From: Pseudomonadota bacterium
Lineage (GTDB): Bacteria > Pseudomonadota > Gammaproteobacteria > DAOUQR01
Length of the DNA: 7,824 bases
NCBI GenBank assembly: GCA_030625525.1
Contig: DAOUQR010000041.1
Coordinates: forward strand, 1 to 7,824
Direction of reading: 5' to 3'
Positions 1-5,940 of the stretch are shown one piece after another; positions within the stretch are counted from its first letter, which is position 1, and each line of letters starts with the position of its first letter. A program made the translations under genes and the position numbers. Below the pieces are notes generated by a model that was not told the origin of the DNA, did no database searches, and saw nothing but the letters and a program-made list of their open reading frames with translations.

Positions 1-93
1 TTAAGTAATAAAGGCACCTATTGGATTGATAGCAATTACTCGGCAAACCGAGTGATTAAAAAAGCAGTGCGCAATGGAATTTCAGTTTGGTAA
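1..93 (+). CDS. 3' end of an unrecognised protein (partial, enters from left edge)
   Basis: Frame 1 is open from the first base to a TAA at 91-93 and encodes 30 residues ending in RNGISVW. The composition (YWIDSNYSANRVIKKAV) looks protein-like, with mixed hydrophobic and basic residues and no low complexity. I do not recognise the family, and 30 residues are too few to assign a function. It is the only plus-strand gene candidate on this side and ends 13 bases before the large inverted repeat at 107-308. An internal ACTCGG-CAAA-CCGAGT hairpin lies at 38-53. A chance open frame of this length is possible, so confidence is moderate. Confidence 0.42.
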   Translation, partial: LSNKGTYWIDSNYSANRVIKKAVRNGISVW

Positions 94-106
94 AACTGTA
101 ACTAGC

Positions 107-308
107 AAATCACAGCCGCGCATGCAGAGAGCGCAGCGACCGGAATAAGCGGAAGAAGATGAATCGAAGTTCAGAGCACCGCTACGCGAACATTTTTAAA
201 TAAGAGATCCTTCGCGTGATATTTTATCCGAGAGTTGTTTTAGCGTTTTTATTCGAGTGCTTCCGCTTATTCCGGTCGCTGCGCTCTCTGCATGCGCGGC
301 TGTGATTT
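107..308. repeat. 202-bp palindromic element: perfect 49-bp inverted repeat with 104-bp spacer
   Basis: Bases 107-155 and 260-308 are exact reverse complements over 49 bp; the outer ends read AAATCACAG and CTGTGATTT. Pairing breaks at once outside (106/309) and inside (156/259). The spacer holds its own inverted repeat, ACGCGAA at 184-190 and TTCGCGT at 211-217. A weaker imperfect extension lies outside the arms (about 100-113 against 311-324). There is no open frame of note and no clear target-site duplication. A perfect arm this long implies recent origin or active homogenisation, as in a MITE-like or REP-like mobile palindrome. It lacks a T-tract, so an ordinary terminator is unlikely. Transcription through it would give a very stable hairpin. 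Confidence 0.85.
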
Positions 309-377
309 ATGTGATTGCGTAGCTTAAAGATTTGACTCCCGATTATGAACAGGTGCGAAATGTAGGTACCATCTCTC

Positions 378-420
378 GGTGTCGCCTCTCCACATACAAC
401 CTTAAGGTTAGGAGGCCACC
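378..420. repeat. Imperfect hairpin with a 12-bp central palindrome, downstream of higA
   Basis: GGTG (378-381) and GCCTC (384-388) pair with GAGGC (412-416) and CACC (417-420), leaving two unpaired bases (TC) on the left side. The loop region contains the perfect palindrome AACCTTAAGGTT (398-409). It starts 14 bases beyond the higA stop codon on the minus strand, so it could protect or end that transcript, but no T-run follows on that side. Its left half, GTCGCCTCTCCACATAC, resembles the 17-bp repeats at 1165 and 1383, which suggests a dispersed repeat family. Function is unknown. Confidence 0.5.
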
Positions 421-433
421 CTGATTTTCCCCC

Positions 434-757
434 CTAAGCATAAACAAGGCAACCAGTGCCACCACGCTTCAAAAATTTTGCAAAAGGTTTCACTTTTTTA
501 CGCTTTTGATTAGCATGCCATAGGTCCCAGTCTCGTTGTAAATTCAACCAAAACTCCGGCTCCATTTTAAAAGCATCTGCAAATGCAAGTGATGAATCGG
601 CGCTAACACCACGACGTCCATTTACGATTTCATTCAAACGTGGATAAGTCCAACCTAGATGATTTGCAAAATCTTTTTGCGTAATAGCCAACGGTTCCAA
701 GAATTCTTTTAATAACATTTCACCTGGATGTGTTGGAGGTCTTTTTTTCGGTAACAT
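434..757 (-). CDS. higA: HigA-family antitoxin (XRE helix-turn-helix repressor)
   Basis: This 107-residue protein is of the HigA/VapI antidote type, which neutralises the HigB nuclease and represses the operon. Near the N-terminus is the family HPGE motif (residues 10-13), then LLKEFLEPLAITQKDFA, and a helix-turn-helix over about residues 25-64 including the WTYPRLNEIVNGRRGVSAD stretch. The EFWLNLQRDWDLW segment (68-80) is also typical of HigA. I chose the ATG at 755-757 over the in-frame GTG at 764-766, because an AAGAGG Shine-Dalgarno overlapping the higB stop sits 8 nt before the ATG and would overlap the GTG. The basic tail (KRKKVKPFAKFLKRGGTGCLVYA) runs past the usual end of the family. 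The gene follows higB by 12 bases. Confidence 0.9.
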   Translation of the reverse strand: MLPKKRPPTHPGEMLLKEFLEPLAITQKDFANHLGWTYPRLNEIVNGRRGVSADSSLAFADAFKMEPEFWLNLQRDWDLWHANQKRKKVKPFAKFLKRGGTGCLVYA

Positions 758-765
758 AGAATACA

Positions 766-772
766 CCTCTTA
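766..772 (-). promoter_or_regulatory. Ribosome binding site of higA, deciding its ATG start
   Basis: Read on the minus strand the site is TAAGAGG. The TAA is the higB stop (770-772) and AAGAGG is the Shine-Dalgarno. Eight bases separate it from the ATG at 755-757. This supports that start over the GTG at 764-766 and indicates coupled translation of toxin and antitoxin. Confidence 0.65.
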
Positions 773-1060
773 ATGATAATCTAATACGTCGACATCGATA
801 GCGGCACCCTGCTCCCATTTAAAAATCACACGCCATTGCTTATTTACTCTTAAACTCCAAAAATCTTTGTAGTTCCCTTTGAGCTTTTCTAGCCGGTTAC
901 TTGGCGGCACTCTCAATGTATCTATTTTCTTGGTAGCATTTAATTGATCAAACAATCGCTGAATTTTAGGGTGAAGCTCCAGCGGCACCTTTTTCGCAGC
1001 CCTGCTTTTAATGCCATCATATATATCTCGGGCTGTTTTTGTTTTAATATTCCCTATCAT
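770..1060 (-). CDS. higB: HigB-family toxin (RelE-like mRNA endonuclease)
   Basis: This 96-residue protein matches the HigB branch of the RelE/ParE fold in size and layout. HigB toxins cleave mRNA on the ribosome and are held inactive by HigA. Visible family features are the N-terminal MIGNIKTKTARDIYDG segment, the central NRLEKLKGNYKDFWSLRVN segment (56-73), then QWRVIFKW (75-82) and the terminal DYH (94-96). The toxin-before-antitoxin order is characteristic of higBA rather than relBE. The ATG at 1058-1060 lies only 7 bases beyond the predicted -10 box and has no Shine-Dalgarno, so translation may be leaderless. The gene appears intact. Confidence 0.9.
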   Translation of the reverse strand: MIGNIKTKTARDIYDGIKSRAAKKVPLELHPKIQRLFDQLNATKKIDTLRVPPSNRLEKLKGNYKDFWSLRVNKQWRVIFKWEQGAAIDVDVLDYH

Positions 1061-1066
1061 TTTTAA

Positions 1067-1095
1067 AGTGTATACCGATATTCGATATATGTCAA
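1067..1095 (-). promoter_or_regulatory. sigma70 promoter of higBA
   Basis: On the minus strand there is a perfect -35 TTGACA (1090-1095), a 17-bp spacer and a -10 TACACT (1067-1072). The -10 ends 6 bases before the higB ATG, so transcription would start at or very near the start codon, giving a leaderless or nearly leaderless mRNA. The spacer carries ATATCG repeats. The overlapping palindrome at 1087-1102 fits autorepression by HigA. Confidence 0.7.
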
Positions 1096-1102
1096 GACAT
1101 AT
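1087..1102. promoter_or_regulatory. Probable HigA operator palindrome over the -35 box
   Basis: ATATGTC-AA-GACATAT is a perfect 7+7 inverted repeat that covers the whole -35 hexamer (1090-1095). HigA antitoxins are known to repress their own operon by binding palindromes at the promoter, and binding here would block RNA polymerase. The assignment to HigA comes from position, not from a known recognition sequence. Confidence 0.55.
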
Positions 1103-1164
1103 CCTAATCTATCACCAATAAAAAGTCCTTGCTGCATCACACTATCAAGATATTGGATATTGGC

Positions 1165-1181
1165 GTCAGATCTCCACATGT
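1165..1181 (+). repeat. 17-bp direct repeat, copy 1 (left of ATPase fragment)
   Basis: GTCAGATCTCCACATGT here recurs at 1383-1399 with one difference (C to T). The two copies bracket the ATPase fragment almost exactly. A related sequence, GTCGCCTCTCCACATAC followed by AACC, lies at 381-397 in the same orientation. Like that copy, this one is followed by AACC. Confidence 0.65.
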
Positions 1182-1187
1182 AACCCT

Positions 1188-1520
1188 ATGACCATTTCTT
1201 TTACGCCCCGATTTCTTTACTCTCTAGCGGGTCCACGCCGAGTTGGGAAGAGTACATTATTAATGGAAGACCTAATCCCTGAAGCTGAAGACCGACACTG
1301 TGTGCCGGTATACGTCGACTTGTGGGCAAATAAGTTAGCGGATCCAGCGATGCTGATCACTGAGGCTGTTAAAAAGTCCGGTGTCAGATCTCCATATGTC
1401 ATGAGAACGCCCCCTATTCTGGCGAAAGAGCGACTGACTGAAATTATTGTTGGGCAGATTGGGGTTATATCAAAAGGATATTCACCGCGATACATTTCCA
1501 TTGGTTTGGGAGTAGATTGA
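1188..1520 (+). pseudogene. Relic of an AAA/P-loop ATPase (N-terminal fragment only)
   Basis: The open frame encodes 110 residues. Residues 8-64 look like the start of a P-loop ATP-binding protein: RFLYSLA, then the Walker A motif GPRRVGKST (15-23), then VPVYVDLWANKLADPAMLI and TEAVKKS. In such ATPases this is followed by a Walker B strand, sensor and lid regions, for several hundred residues in total. Here the resemblance stops at about 1380, where the second 17-bp repeat begins, and the rest of the frame does not look like an ATPase. The last part (1465-1520) overlaps the protease gene on the other strand. The frame is also open upstream of the ATG to 1122 without recognisable continuation. 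It cannot be functional as an ATPase and is best read as a remnant of an insertion or recombination. Confidence 0.65.
1383..1399 (+). repeat. 17-bp direct repeat, copy 2 (right end of ATPase fragment)
   Basis: GTCAGATCTCCATATGT matches 1165-1181 at 16 of 17 positions in the same orientation. It marks the point where ATPase-like coding stops, 65 bases short of the protease stop codon. Confidence 0.65.
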
Positions 1521-1830
1521 GGCTATCGGCAAGCTGTAATGTTGCGGCTAAACCAAAGCCATGCGATGAGTGAAGTTCAGTATTCGTCGGTAACGCTTGG
1601 ATATCATTTATAATTTGTATTTTTGTGTCGGCATCCATCAACGCTGCATCAATAAAAATCGTGACGTTATTTTTTTTGAGTTGATTAATCAGATTGGGTC
1701 CTGGGCGATCGAGTTTCACAATGTTGACGTGGGTGTTTTGTAAAGTTTTTTCATTGACGAGTTGATCGGCTAATTCCCAAGCGATGCGATCCTCTCCAAA
1801 CGGTGAGCCAATCGCGAAAACATCAATCAT
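1465..1830 (-). CDS. [NiFe] hydrogenase maturation endopeptidase, C-terminally short
   Basis: This is a member of the HyaD/HybD/HycI peptidase family, which checks nickel insertion and removes the C-terminal peptide of the hydrogenase large subunit. The 121 residues show the N-terminal IGSPFGEDRIAWELAD motif (7-22, candidate metal ligand E13 or D14), VTIFIDAAL with D61, and LHSSHGFGLAATLQLADSL with H90. These correspond to the three nickel-binding positions known in HybD. The start codon overlaps the end of the large-subunit gene by 8 bases (1823-1830), with an AAGAG Shine-Dalgarno about 9 bases upstream, so the two are coupled. Family members usually run to about 150 residues or more. This one stops soon after the last beta strand (CIAVNI), next to gene debris, so it may have lost its natural C-terminus. 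All putative ligands remain. Confidence 0.85.
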   Translation of the reverse strand: MIDVFAIGSPFGEDRIAWELADQLVNEKTLQNTHVNIVKLDRPGPNLINQLKKNNVTIFIDAALMDADTKIQIINDIQALPTNTELHSSHGFGLAATLQLADSLNLLPNQWKCIAVNILLI

Positions 1831-3115
1831 TTCGGTTAACTCTTAGATCTAAAAAATGGGTTGAACACGAAATGCAGGGATCATAATTTCGAATGAGCTT
1901 CTCTGCAAAAAATCTTAAGTCAGTATCATCTTTCTCTAATCCAAAACGCGTTAATCCAGAAATCAACTCGGCTTCCATTTGCGCTTGATTTTGACTGGTG
2001 GGCGGCACAATTTGAGCGTGCTCGATTAAACCGTCATCATGCGTGCGGTAATGATGCCACAATAATCCACGGGGTGCTTCAGTAGCACCAAAACCTTCGC
2101 CCGCTCGAGGCGTATATTCAATAGCAGACTGATCTGGACGCTGATACTCCCCCAATAAATTCAATGCTTCATAAATTGCAAAACAACATTCAACTGCACG
2201 CGCAACAATACTATGAAACATGTTTTGGCTAGGAAAACGAATATGATGTTTATCAAGAATTGTTTGAATAAACCCCGGTAATTTTTCATAATTTAAATTC
2301 ATACGCGCCAACGGACCCACTAAATAAGGTTTATTCTGATAAGTACAATGCAGCGCCGTTGAATATGGCACTTGAAATTCTTTAAAATAATGAGAGAACT
2401 CACTCGGCTCAATAATGCGGCCATCACTGATTTTAATATTCCCTTGATGCATGGGGTAATCATCTGGATGATCGAGCGCAACCCACAAAAAGTCATGAGT
2501 ATGATCCGCAAAATCTAATTGAGCACAATAATCGATTAGGGCGACAGCATCTTCCAAACCAGAACGTAGTTTTTCAATGACGTTATTTACCGCCTGTTGA
2601 CTTGGCGCTTTATAAAACCCACCGACACAAGCACCCACCGGATGAACCAGACGCGCACCAAATAAGCTAACCAAATCATCCGCTAGCGCTTGCAGGCGTA
2701 ATCCACGACGTATCGGTTCGGGATGTTGCTTTGCCATTTCAGGCGCCGTATTAAATCCAAAAAAATCAGGCAGCGCTAATAAATGAATATGAATACTATG
2801 ACTTGCCAACCATTCCCCACAGTAAAAAACCCGGCGCATTTTTTCCACCCAAGGCGTAACCTGCATATCAAAACATTGCTCAAGACCTCGTACTGCACTC
2901 ATTTGATAAGCAACGGGACAAATACCACAAATACGAGCAACTAAATCGATAACATCGTTAGGCTCACGCCCAATTAAAAACTGCTCAAACAAACGCGGCG
3001 GCTCGTAAATTTTTAATTGTAAATTATCAATTTTATTATTTTTAATAGAAAGCGATAAAGCACCCTCCCCTTCGACACGCGCTAAAATAGGAATTTCGAT
3101 GTTTTTATTTGTCAT
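1823..3115 (-). CDS. hyhL: [NiFe] hydrogenase large (alpha) subunit, group 3b
   Basis: This is the catalytic subunit, carrying the NiFe(CN)2CO site that oxidises or forms H2 in the cytoplasm. It has 430 residues from the ATG at 3113-3115. A longer in-frame reading to 3172 exists, but the family sequence begins at NIEIPILARVEGEGAL, and this ATG overlaps the small-subunit stop by 11 bases (ATGACAAATAA), as expected in a coupled operon. The nickel ligands are present: RICGICP (C63, C66) and DPCISCSTH near the C-terminus (C414, C417, H420). Ten residues (FLDLRVNRND) follow H420 and form the peptide normally cleaved by the maturation protease. The close N-terminal RVEGEG motif is also present. Length and motifs fit bidirectional NAD(P)-linked hydrogenases of the HyhL/HydA-alpha type. 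The gene appears intact. Confidence 0.96.
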   Translation of the reverse strand: MTNKNIEIPILARVEGEGALSLSIKNNKIDNLQLKIYEPPRLFEQFLIGREPNDVIDLVARICGICPVAYQMSAVRGLEQCFDMQVTPWVEKMRRVFYCGEWLASHSIHIHLLALPDFFGFNTAPEMAKQHPEPIRRGLRLQALADDLVSLFGARLVHPVGACVGGFYKAPSQQAVNNVIEKLRSGLEDAVALIDYCAQLDFADHTHDFLWVALDHPDDYPMHQGNIKISDGRIIEPSEFSHYFKEFQVPYSTALHCTYQNKPYLVGPLARMNLNYEKLPGFIQTILDKHHIRFPSQNMFHSIVARAVECCFAIYEALNLLGEYQRPDQSAIEYTPRAGEGFGATEAPRGLLWHHYRTHDDGLIEHAQIVPPTSQNQAQMEAELISGLTRFGLEKDDTDLRFFAEKLIRNYDPCISCSTHFLDLRVNRND

Positions 3116-3860
3116 ATTGGAAACCGTCAGCTTGATTATTAATTTGTTGGAACTTTCTTGCGATTTCGTCATCGACCAAACCGAAACCTTGTAATCGATT
3201 GATCATCGCGTTCATATTTGGATTTTCTTTGGGGCTAAAACAACCATAACACCCGCGCCCAACTGAAGGACAAATAGCACCACATCCGGTTTGCGTTACC
3301 GGTCCTAAACAGGCTTGTTTTTTTGTCACTAATACACAAACATGATTTTCGCGCTTACATTGCAGGCATACAGCGTCTTGATCAGCGACTGGCGTAACGC
3401 CAAATAATAACGCGCGGATCGCTTGCAAAACCTGCTGGGTTGTCACCGGACAGCCCCATATTTCAAAATCAACTTTGACGTGTTTGGCAATGGCTGTAGA
3501 ATTTTCAAGTGTTTTTATATATTCAGGCGACGCGTAAACTGCTTGCATCCAAGTTTTATGATCCACAAAATTACGTAAGGCTTGAATGCCTCCTGATGTT
3601 GCGCACGCGCCTATCGTTATTAAATAACCGCTATTGTCGCGAATTTTTTGGATGCGCGTCAGATCTTGTGGTGTTGAAATACTCCCTTCAATGAAAGCGA
3701 TATCGACTTTTGCTGTTGGATCCAGCGCACCGGCTTCAGCAAAATGCACAATCTCAATCAAATCGTTTAGCGTGATCAAATCCAATCCCGCATTCAAAAA
3801 CGACAATTGACAACCATCGCACGATGTAAATTTATGCACGGCGATTTTAGGTTTATCCAT
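3105..3860 (-). CDS. hyhS: [NiFe] hydrogenase small (delta) subunit, group 3b
   Basis: This electron-transfer subunit pairs with the large subunit and carries a chain of three FeS clusters. In its 251 residues the proximal cluster ligands are visible as TSCDGC (C14, C17), IGACATSGG (C86) and WGCPV (C137). The later cysteines C165, C168, C175, C184, C193, C197, C204 and C207 provide ligands for two more clusters. There is no twin-arginine signal and no C-terminal membrane anchor, so the enzyme is cytosolic, as in group 3 rather than group 1. The ATG directly abuts the stop of the gamma gene (TAAATG) and has an AAAGG Shine-Dalgarno 7 bases upstream. It overlaps the large-subunit start by 11 bases. 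Confidence 0.95.
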   Translation of the reverse strand: MDKPKIAVHKFTSCDGCQLSFLNAGLDLITLNDLIEIVHFAEAGALDPTAKVDIAFIEGSISTPQDLTRIQKIRDNSGYLITIGACATSGGIQALRNFVDHKTWMQAVYASPEYIKTLENSTAIAKHVKVDFEIWGCPVTTQQVLQAIRALLFGVTPVADQDAVCLQCKRENHVCVLVTKKQACLGPVTQTGCGAICPSVGRGCYGCFSPKENPNMNAMINRLQGFGLVDDEIARKFQQINNQADGFQYDK

Positions 3861-4694
3861 TTAGAATCCTTTCTCAGTAAATAATGCGCTGACTTCACTA
3901 TAAGAGAAAACCGGGCCATCTTTACAAACAAATTTAGCACCATACTGACAGTGTCCACAATGTGCGACGGCACACTGCATGTTACGTTCCATGCTTAAAT
4001 AAATGTGTTCATGTGGAACTTGATGTTTAGTTAAAGCCTTGACGGCGACTGTCATCATCGCTTCAGGACCACACATCATCGCAATGGTATTGTTAAAATT
4101 AACGCTAGATTGATCAATAAAATCCGTCACTCGTCCAGTATGAAAAGGCCAAGCTGGCCCACTCACATCCGCTGCGACAAACACTTCGACATCCGGTTGT
4201 TGCTTCCATACTGCATAGCGCTTTTTATAAATATGATCATCACTGTGTTTGATCCCTTGAAGAATCGTGATTTTTCCAAACTCATCTCGACGGCGCATTA
4301 TATAATTAATCGCTGACACTGCTGGGGCACAGCCTAATCCACCTGTCGCAATTAAAATATCTTTTTGTTTGGCTAACGCAAGTGGCCAACCCCGCCCGAA
4401 AGGACCTCGCACACCCATTCGATCTCCCACTTTTAATTGTGCAAATCCTTTGGTGACTCGTCCGACGATACGGATTGTATGTTCAAGCACATCTGCCTCA
4501 CGTGGATCAGAAACAATCGATATCGCGAGTTCACCCACGCCATATAAATACAACATATTAAATTGACCGGGTGTAAACGTATAGGCTTGGTGTATTTTAG
4601 GATCGCTAAAACGTAGACCTAAAGTAATAATATTTTTTGTTTCATCTCGTCTTGAAACAATTTCTGCTTCATGAGGTAAATAAGGATCGTTCAT
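3861..4694 (-). CDS. hyhG: Hydrogenase gamma subunit, FAD/NAD(P)-binding reductase with [2Fe-2S] cluster
   Basis: This diaphorase subunit exchanges electrons between NAD(P)H and the FeS chain of the hydrogenase. Its 277 residues follow the ferredoxin-NADP reductase plan. A FAD-binding beta barrel includes [18 protein letters not shown] (42-59) and GPFGRGWP (97-104). A nucleotide-binding domain follows, with the glycine-rich GGLGCAP (118-124) and CGPEAMM (208-214). A C-terminal cysteine cluster, C241-x4-C246-x2-C249-x7-C257, would bind [2Fe-2S], as in dihydroorotate dehydrogenase PyrK-like and HyhG proteins. The choice of NADH or NADPH cannot be read from the sequence with confidence. The start overlaps the beta-subunit stop in an ATGA junction. 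Confidence 0.94.
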   Translation of the reverse strand: MNDPYLPHEAEIVSRRDETKNIITLGLRFSDPKIHQAYTFTPGQFNMLYLYGVGELAISIVSDPREADVLEHTIRIVGRVTKGFAQLKVGDRMGVRGPFGRGWPLALAKQKDILIATGGLGCAPAVSAINYIMRRRDEFGKITILQGIKHSDDHIYKKRYAVWKQQPDVEVFVAADVSGPAWPFHTGRVTDFIDQSSVNFNNTIAMMCGPEAMMTVAVKALTKHQVPHEHIYLSMERNMQCAVAHCGHCQYGAKFVCKDGPVFSYSEVSALFTEKGF

Positions 4695-5797
4695 ATCTCA
4701 TCCGTGATTGCATTCACTTCTTCGGTAATATCAATACCCACCGGACACCAAGTCGTGCATCGCCCACAGCCAACACAACCGCTCGTTCCAAATTGTTCGT
4801 GCCATGTGGCTACTTTGTGCGTTAACCATTGTCGGTAACGATATTTAGTTTCATCGCGGTGAATTTTGTTGGCGTAATAACTATGACCGGCTGTAAAACA
4901 AGAATCCCATTCGCGAACATGTTCACTTGCATCACCGTCTAGCTGTGGTTGTTCAATTTCGCGATGACAAAAACAGGTGGGACAAACTGAGGTGCAATTA
5001 CCACAGGATAAACATCGTTCTGCGACCTCTTCCCAGCGGGGATGATTAAGTCGTGACATTAATAAAGCTTGTAGTTGGCCATCATTGCCAGCCTTGAATT
5101 TTTTGGTTTGTGATTGTGCGGCGTTATCAATTAGTTTAGCCGCCCTTTCGTAGTGAACTTGAGTCGCTTTGAGTAAATTCATGGGATCAATAATAGCTTG
5201 TCCGCGAGGACTCCCCACTTCAAGCAAAAATTCATCGTCTAATTCCGTTAATGCCAAATCAAATCCACGATCAGCTTTTGGGTAGCCACCGGCTCCCACA
5301 CAAAAACAATTATTAGACGAATAAGTACAATTTGCTGCAATCACAAATAATTTTTCACGACGTCGTTGATACCGTGGATCAGTCAACTCACCATTCATCA
5401 ACACTTTGTCTTGGATCAACATCGCTTTGATATCACACGCTCGGGCACCCAGGATCGCGATGGGCTTTTCTTCTGCTTGAACAGAGTCAAAAGTGAGCTG
5501 GCCATCGTTATCACGAGCCACCCGCCAAAGTGTTTCTTGAGGTTTGAATAAAAGTGGTTTGATCGCCTGCGGCCCGTTGGCCCAAGCGAAGGCTTTGCGA
5601 GGATCCGTTTTAATCAATTCATAAGAACCCGGCTGTTGATGATCTCGAACCCCCCACGGCAAAAGCTGTGCGTCATTCAAGCTATCATAAATGATAGCGC
5701 CATCACGCACCTGAGGCCCAATCACGTCATAGCCATCAGCACGCAATTGTTCGAGCAAGTGGTTAATTTTGTTATGTGGTAAACGGTAGCAATCCAT
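4691..5797 (-). CDS. hyhB: Hydrogenase beta subunit, dicluster [4Fe-4S] electron-transfer protein
   Basis: This is the first gene of the hydrogenase operon. It belongs to the HyhB/sulfite-reductase-subunit-A-like family, which relays electrons in group 3b enzymes; in archaeal homologues this subunit is linked to sulfur reduction activity. Its 368 residues begin with the typical [29 protein letters not shown] (115-126) follows, then [11 protein letters not shown] (156-166), and two ferredoxin motifs: [12 protein letters not shown] (C262, C265, C268, C272) and [12 protein letters not shown] (C341, C344, C347, C351). Further cysteines C275 and C277 follow the first motif. An in-frame stop just upstream fixes the ATG at 5795-5797. 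No strong Shine-Dalgarno is visible; a GGA about 14 bases upstream is the best candidate. Confidence 0.94.
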   Translation of the reverse strand: MDCYRLPHNKINHLLEQLRADGYDVIGPQVRDGAIIYDSLNDAQLLPWGVRDHQQPGSYELIKTDPRKAFAWANGPQAIKPLLFKPQETLWRVARDNDGQLTFDSVQAEEKPIAILGARACDIKAMLIQDKVLMNGELTDPRYQRRREKLFVIAANCTYSSNNCFCVGAGGYPKADRGFDLALTELDDEFLLEVGSPRGQAIIDPMNLLKATQVHYERAAKLIDNAAQSQTKKFKAGNDGQLQALLMSRLNHPRWEEVAERCLSCGNCTSVCPTCFCHREIEQPQLDGDASEHVREWDSCFTAGHSYYANKIHRDETKYRYRQWLTHKVATWHEQFGTSGCVGCGRCTTWCPVGIDITEEVNAITDEI

Positions 5798-5940
5798 CGA
5801 GTGAGTTTAGTCCAAAATTCCCTTGATGGTCCAGAAATTTTGCGCGTCTCAGATCTAAGTCAGATTCAGAGAAATCAAATATAATCAGACCAGGCCCACT
5901 CACATCTTCATAGAGCCTCATTTATTTTCTGACGTTATAG
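5798..5940. other. Intergenic gap upstream of the hydrogenase operon; promoter not identified
   Basis: This 143-bp gap must hold the hydrogenase promoter unless transcription reads in from the ankyrin gene, which lies upstream in the same direction. The best -10-like hexamer on the minus strand is TATATT (5878-5883), but no matching -35 lies 16-18 bp upstream of it. I see no sigma54 GG/GC pair and no clear terminator hairpin after the ankyrin stop. Three ATCTGA-type words occur around 5840-5870 (AATCTGAC, AGATCTGAGAC), without an assigned role. Confidence 0.4.

Noticed and set aside
34..57. Hairpin AATTACTCGG-CAAA-CCGAGTGATT followed by six A as a terminator
   Set aside because: The A-run is on the wrong side for either strand (no U-tract after the stem in RNA), and it lies inside the open frame at 1-93.
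1217..1501. Minus-strand open frame of 94 codons beyond the protease stop, possibly its frameshifted tail
   Set aside because: It runs antisense through the ATPase relic and shows no protease-like C-terminal sequence, so it is most likely a shadow frame.
3116..3172. Longer N-terminus for the hydrogenase large subunit (extra 19 residues)
   Set aside because: The extension overlaps the small-subunit gene, is unlike the family N-terminus, and the ATG at 3115 gives the expected start of the conserved sequence.
3656..3668. GCGTCAGATCT inside hyhS resembling the 17-bp repeat
   Set aside because: Only 11 bases match, the rest diverges, and the sequence is needed for normal HyhS coding.
4156..4169. 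14-mer GGCCCACTCACATC shared with 5893-5906, possible duplicated hydrogenase fragment
   Set aside because: A 14-bp match is not rare enough in a window this size, and the flanks do not continue to match.
5366..5551. Small plus-strand open frames inside the hydrogenase and ankyrin genes
   Set aside because: They are antisense to well-supported genes, lack ribosome sites and show no recognisable domains.
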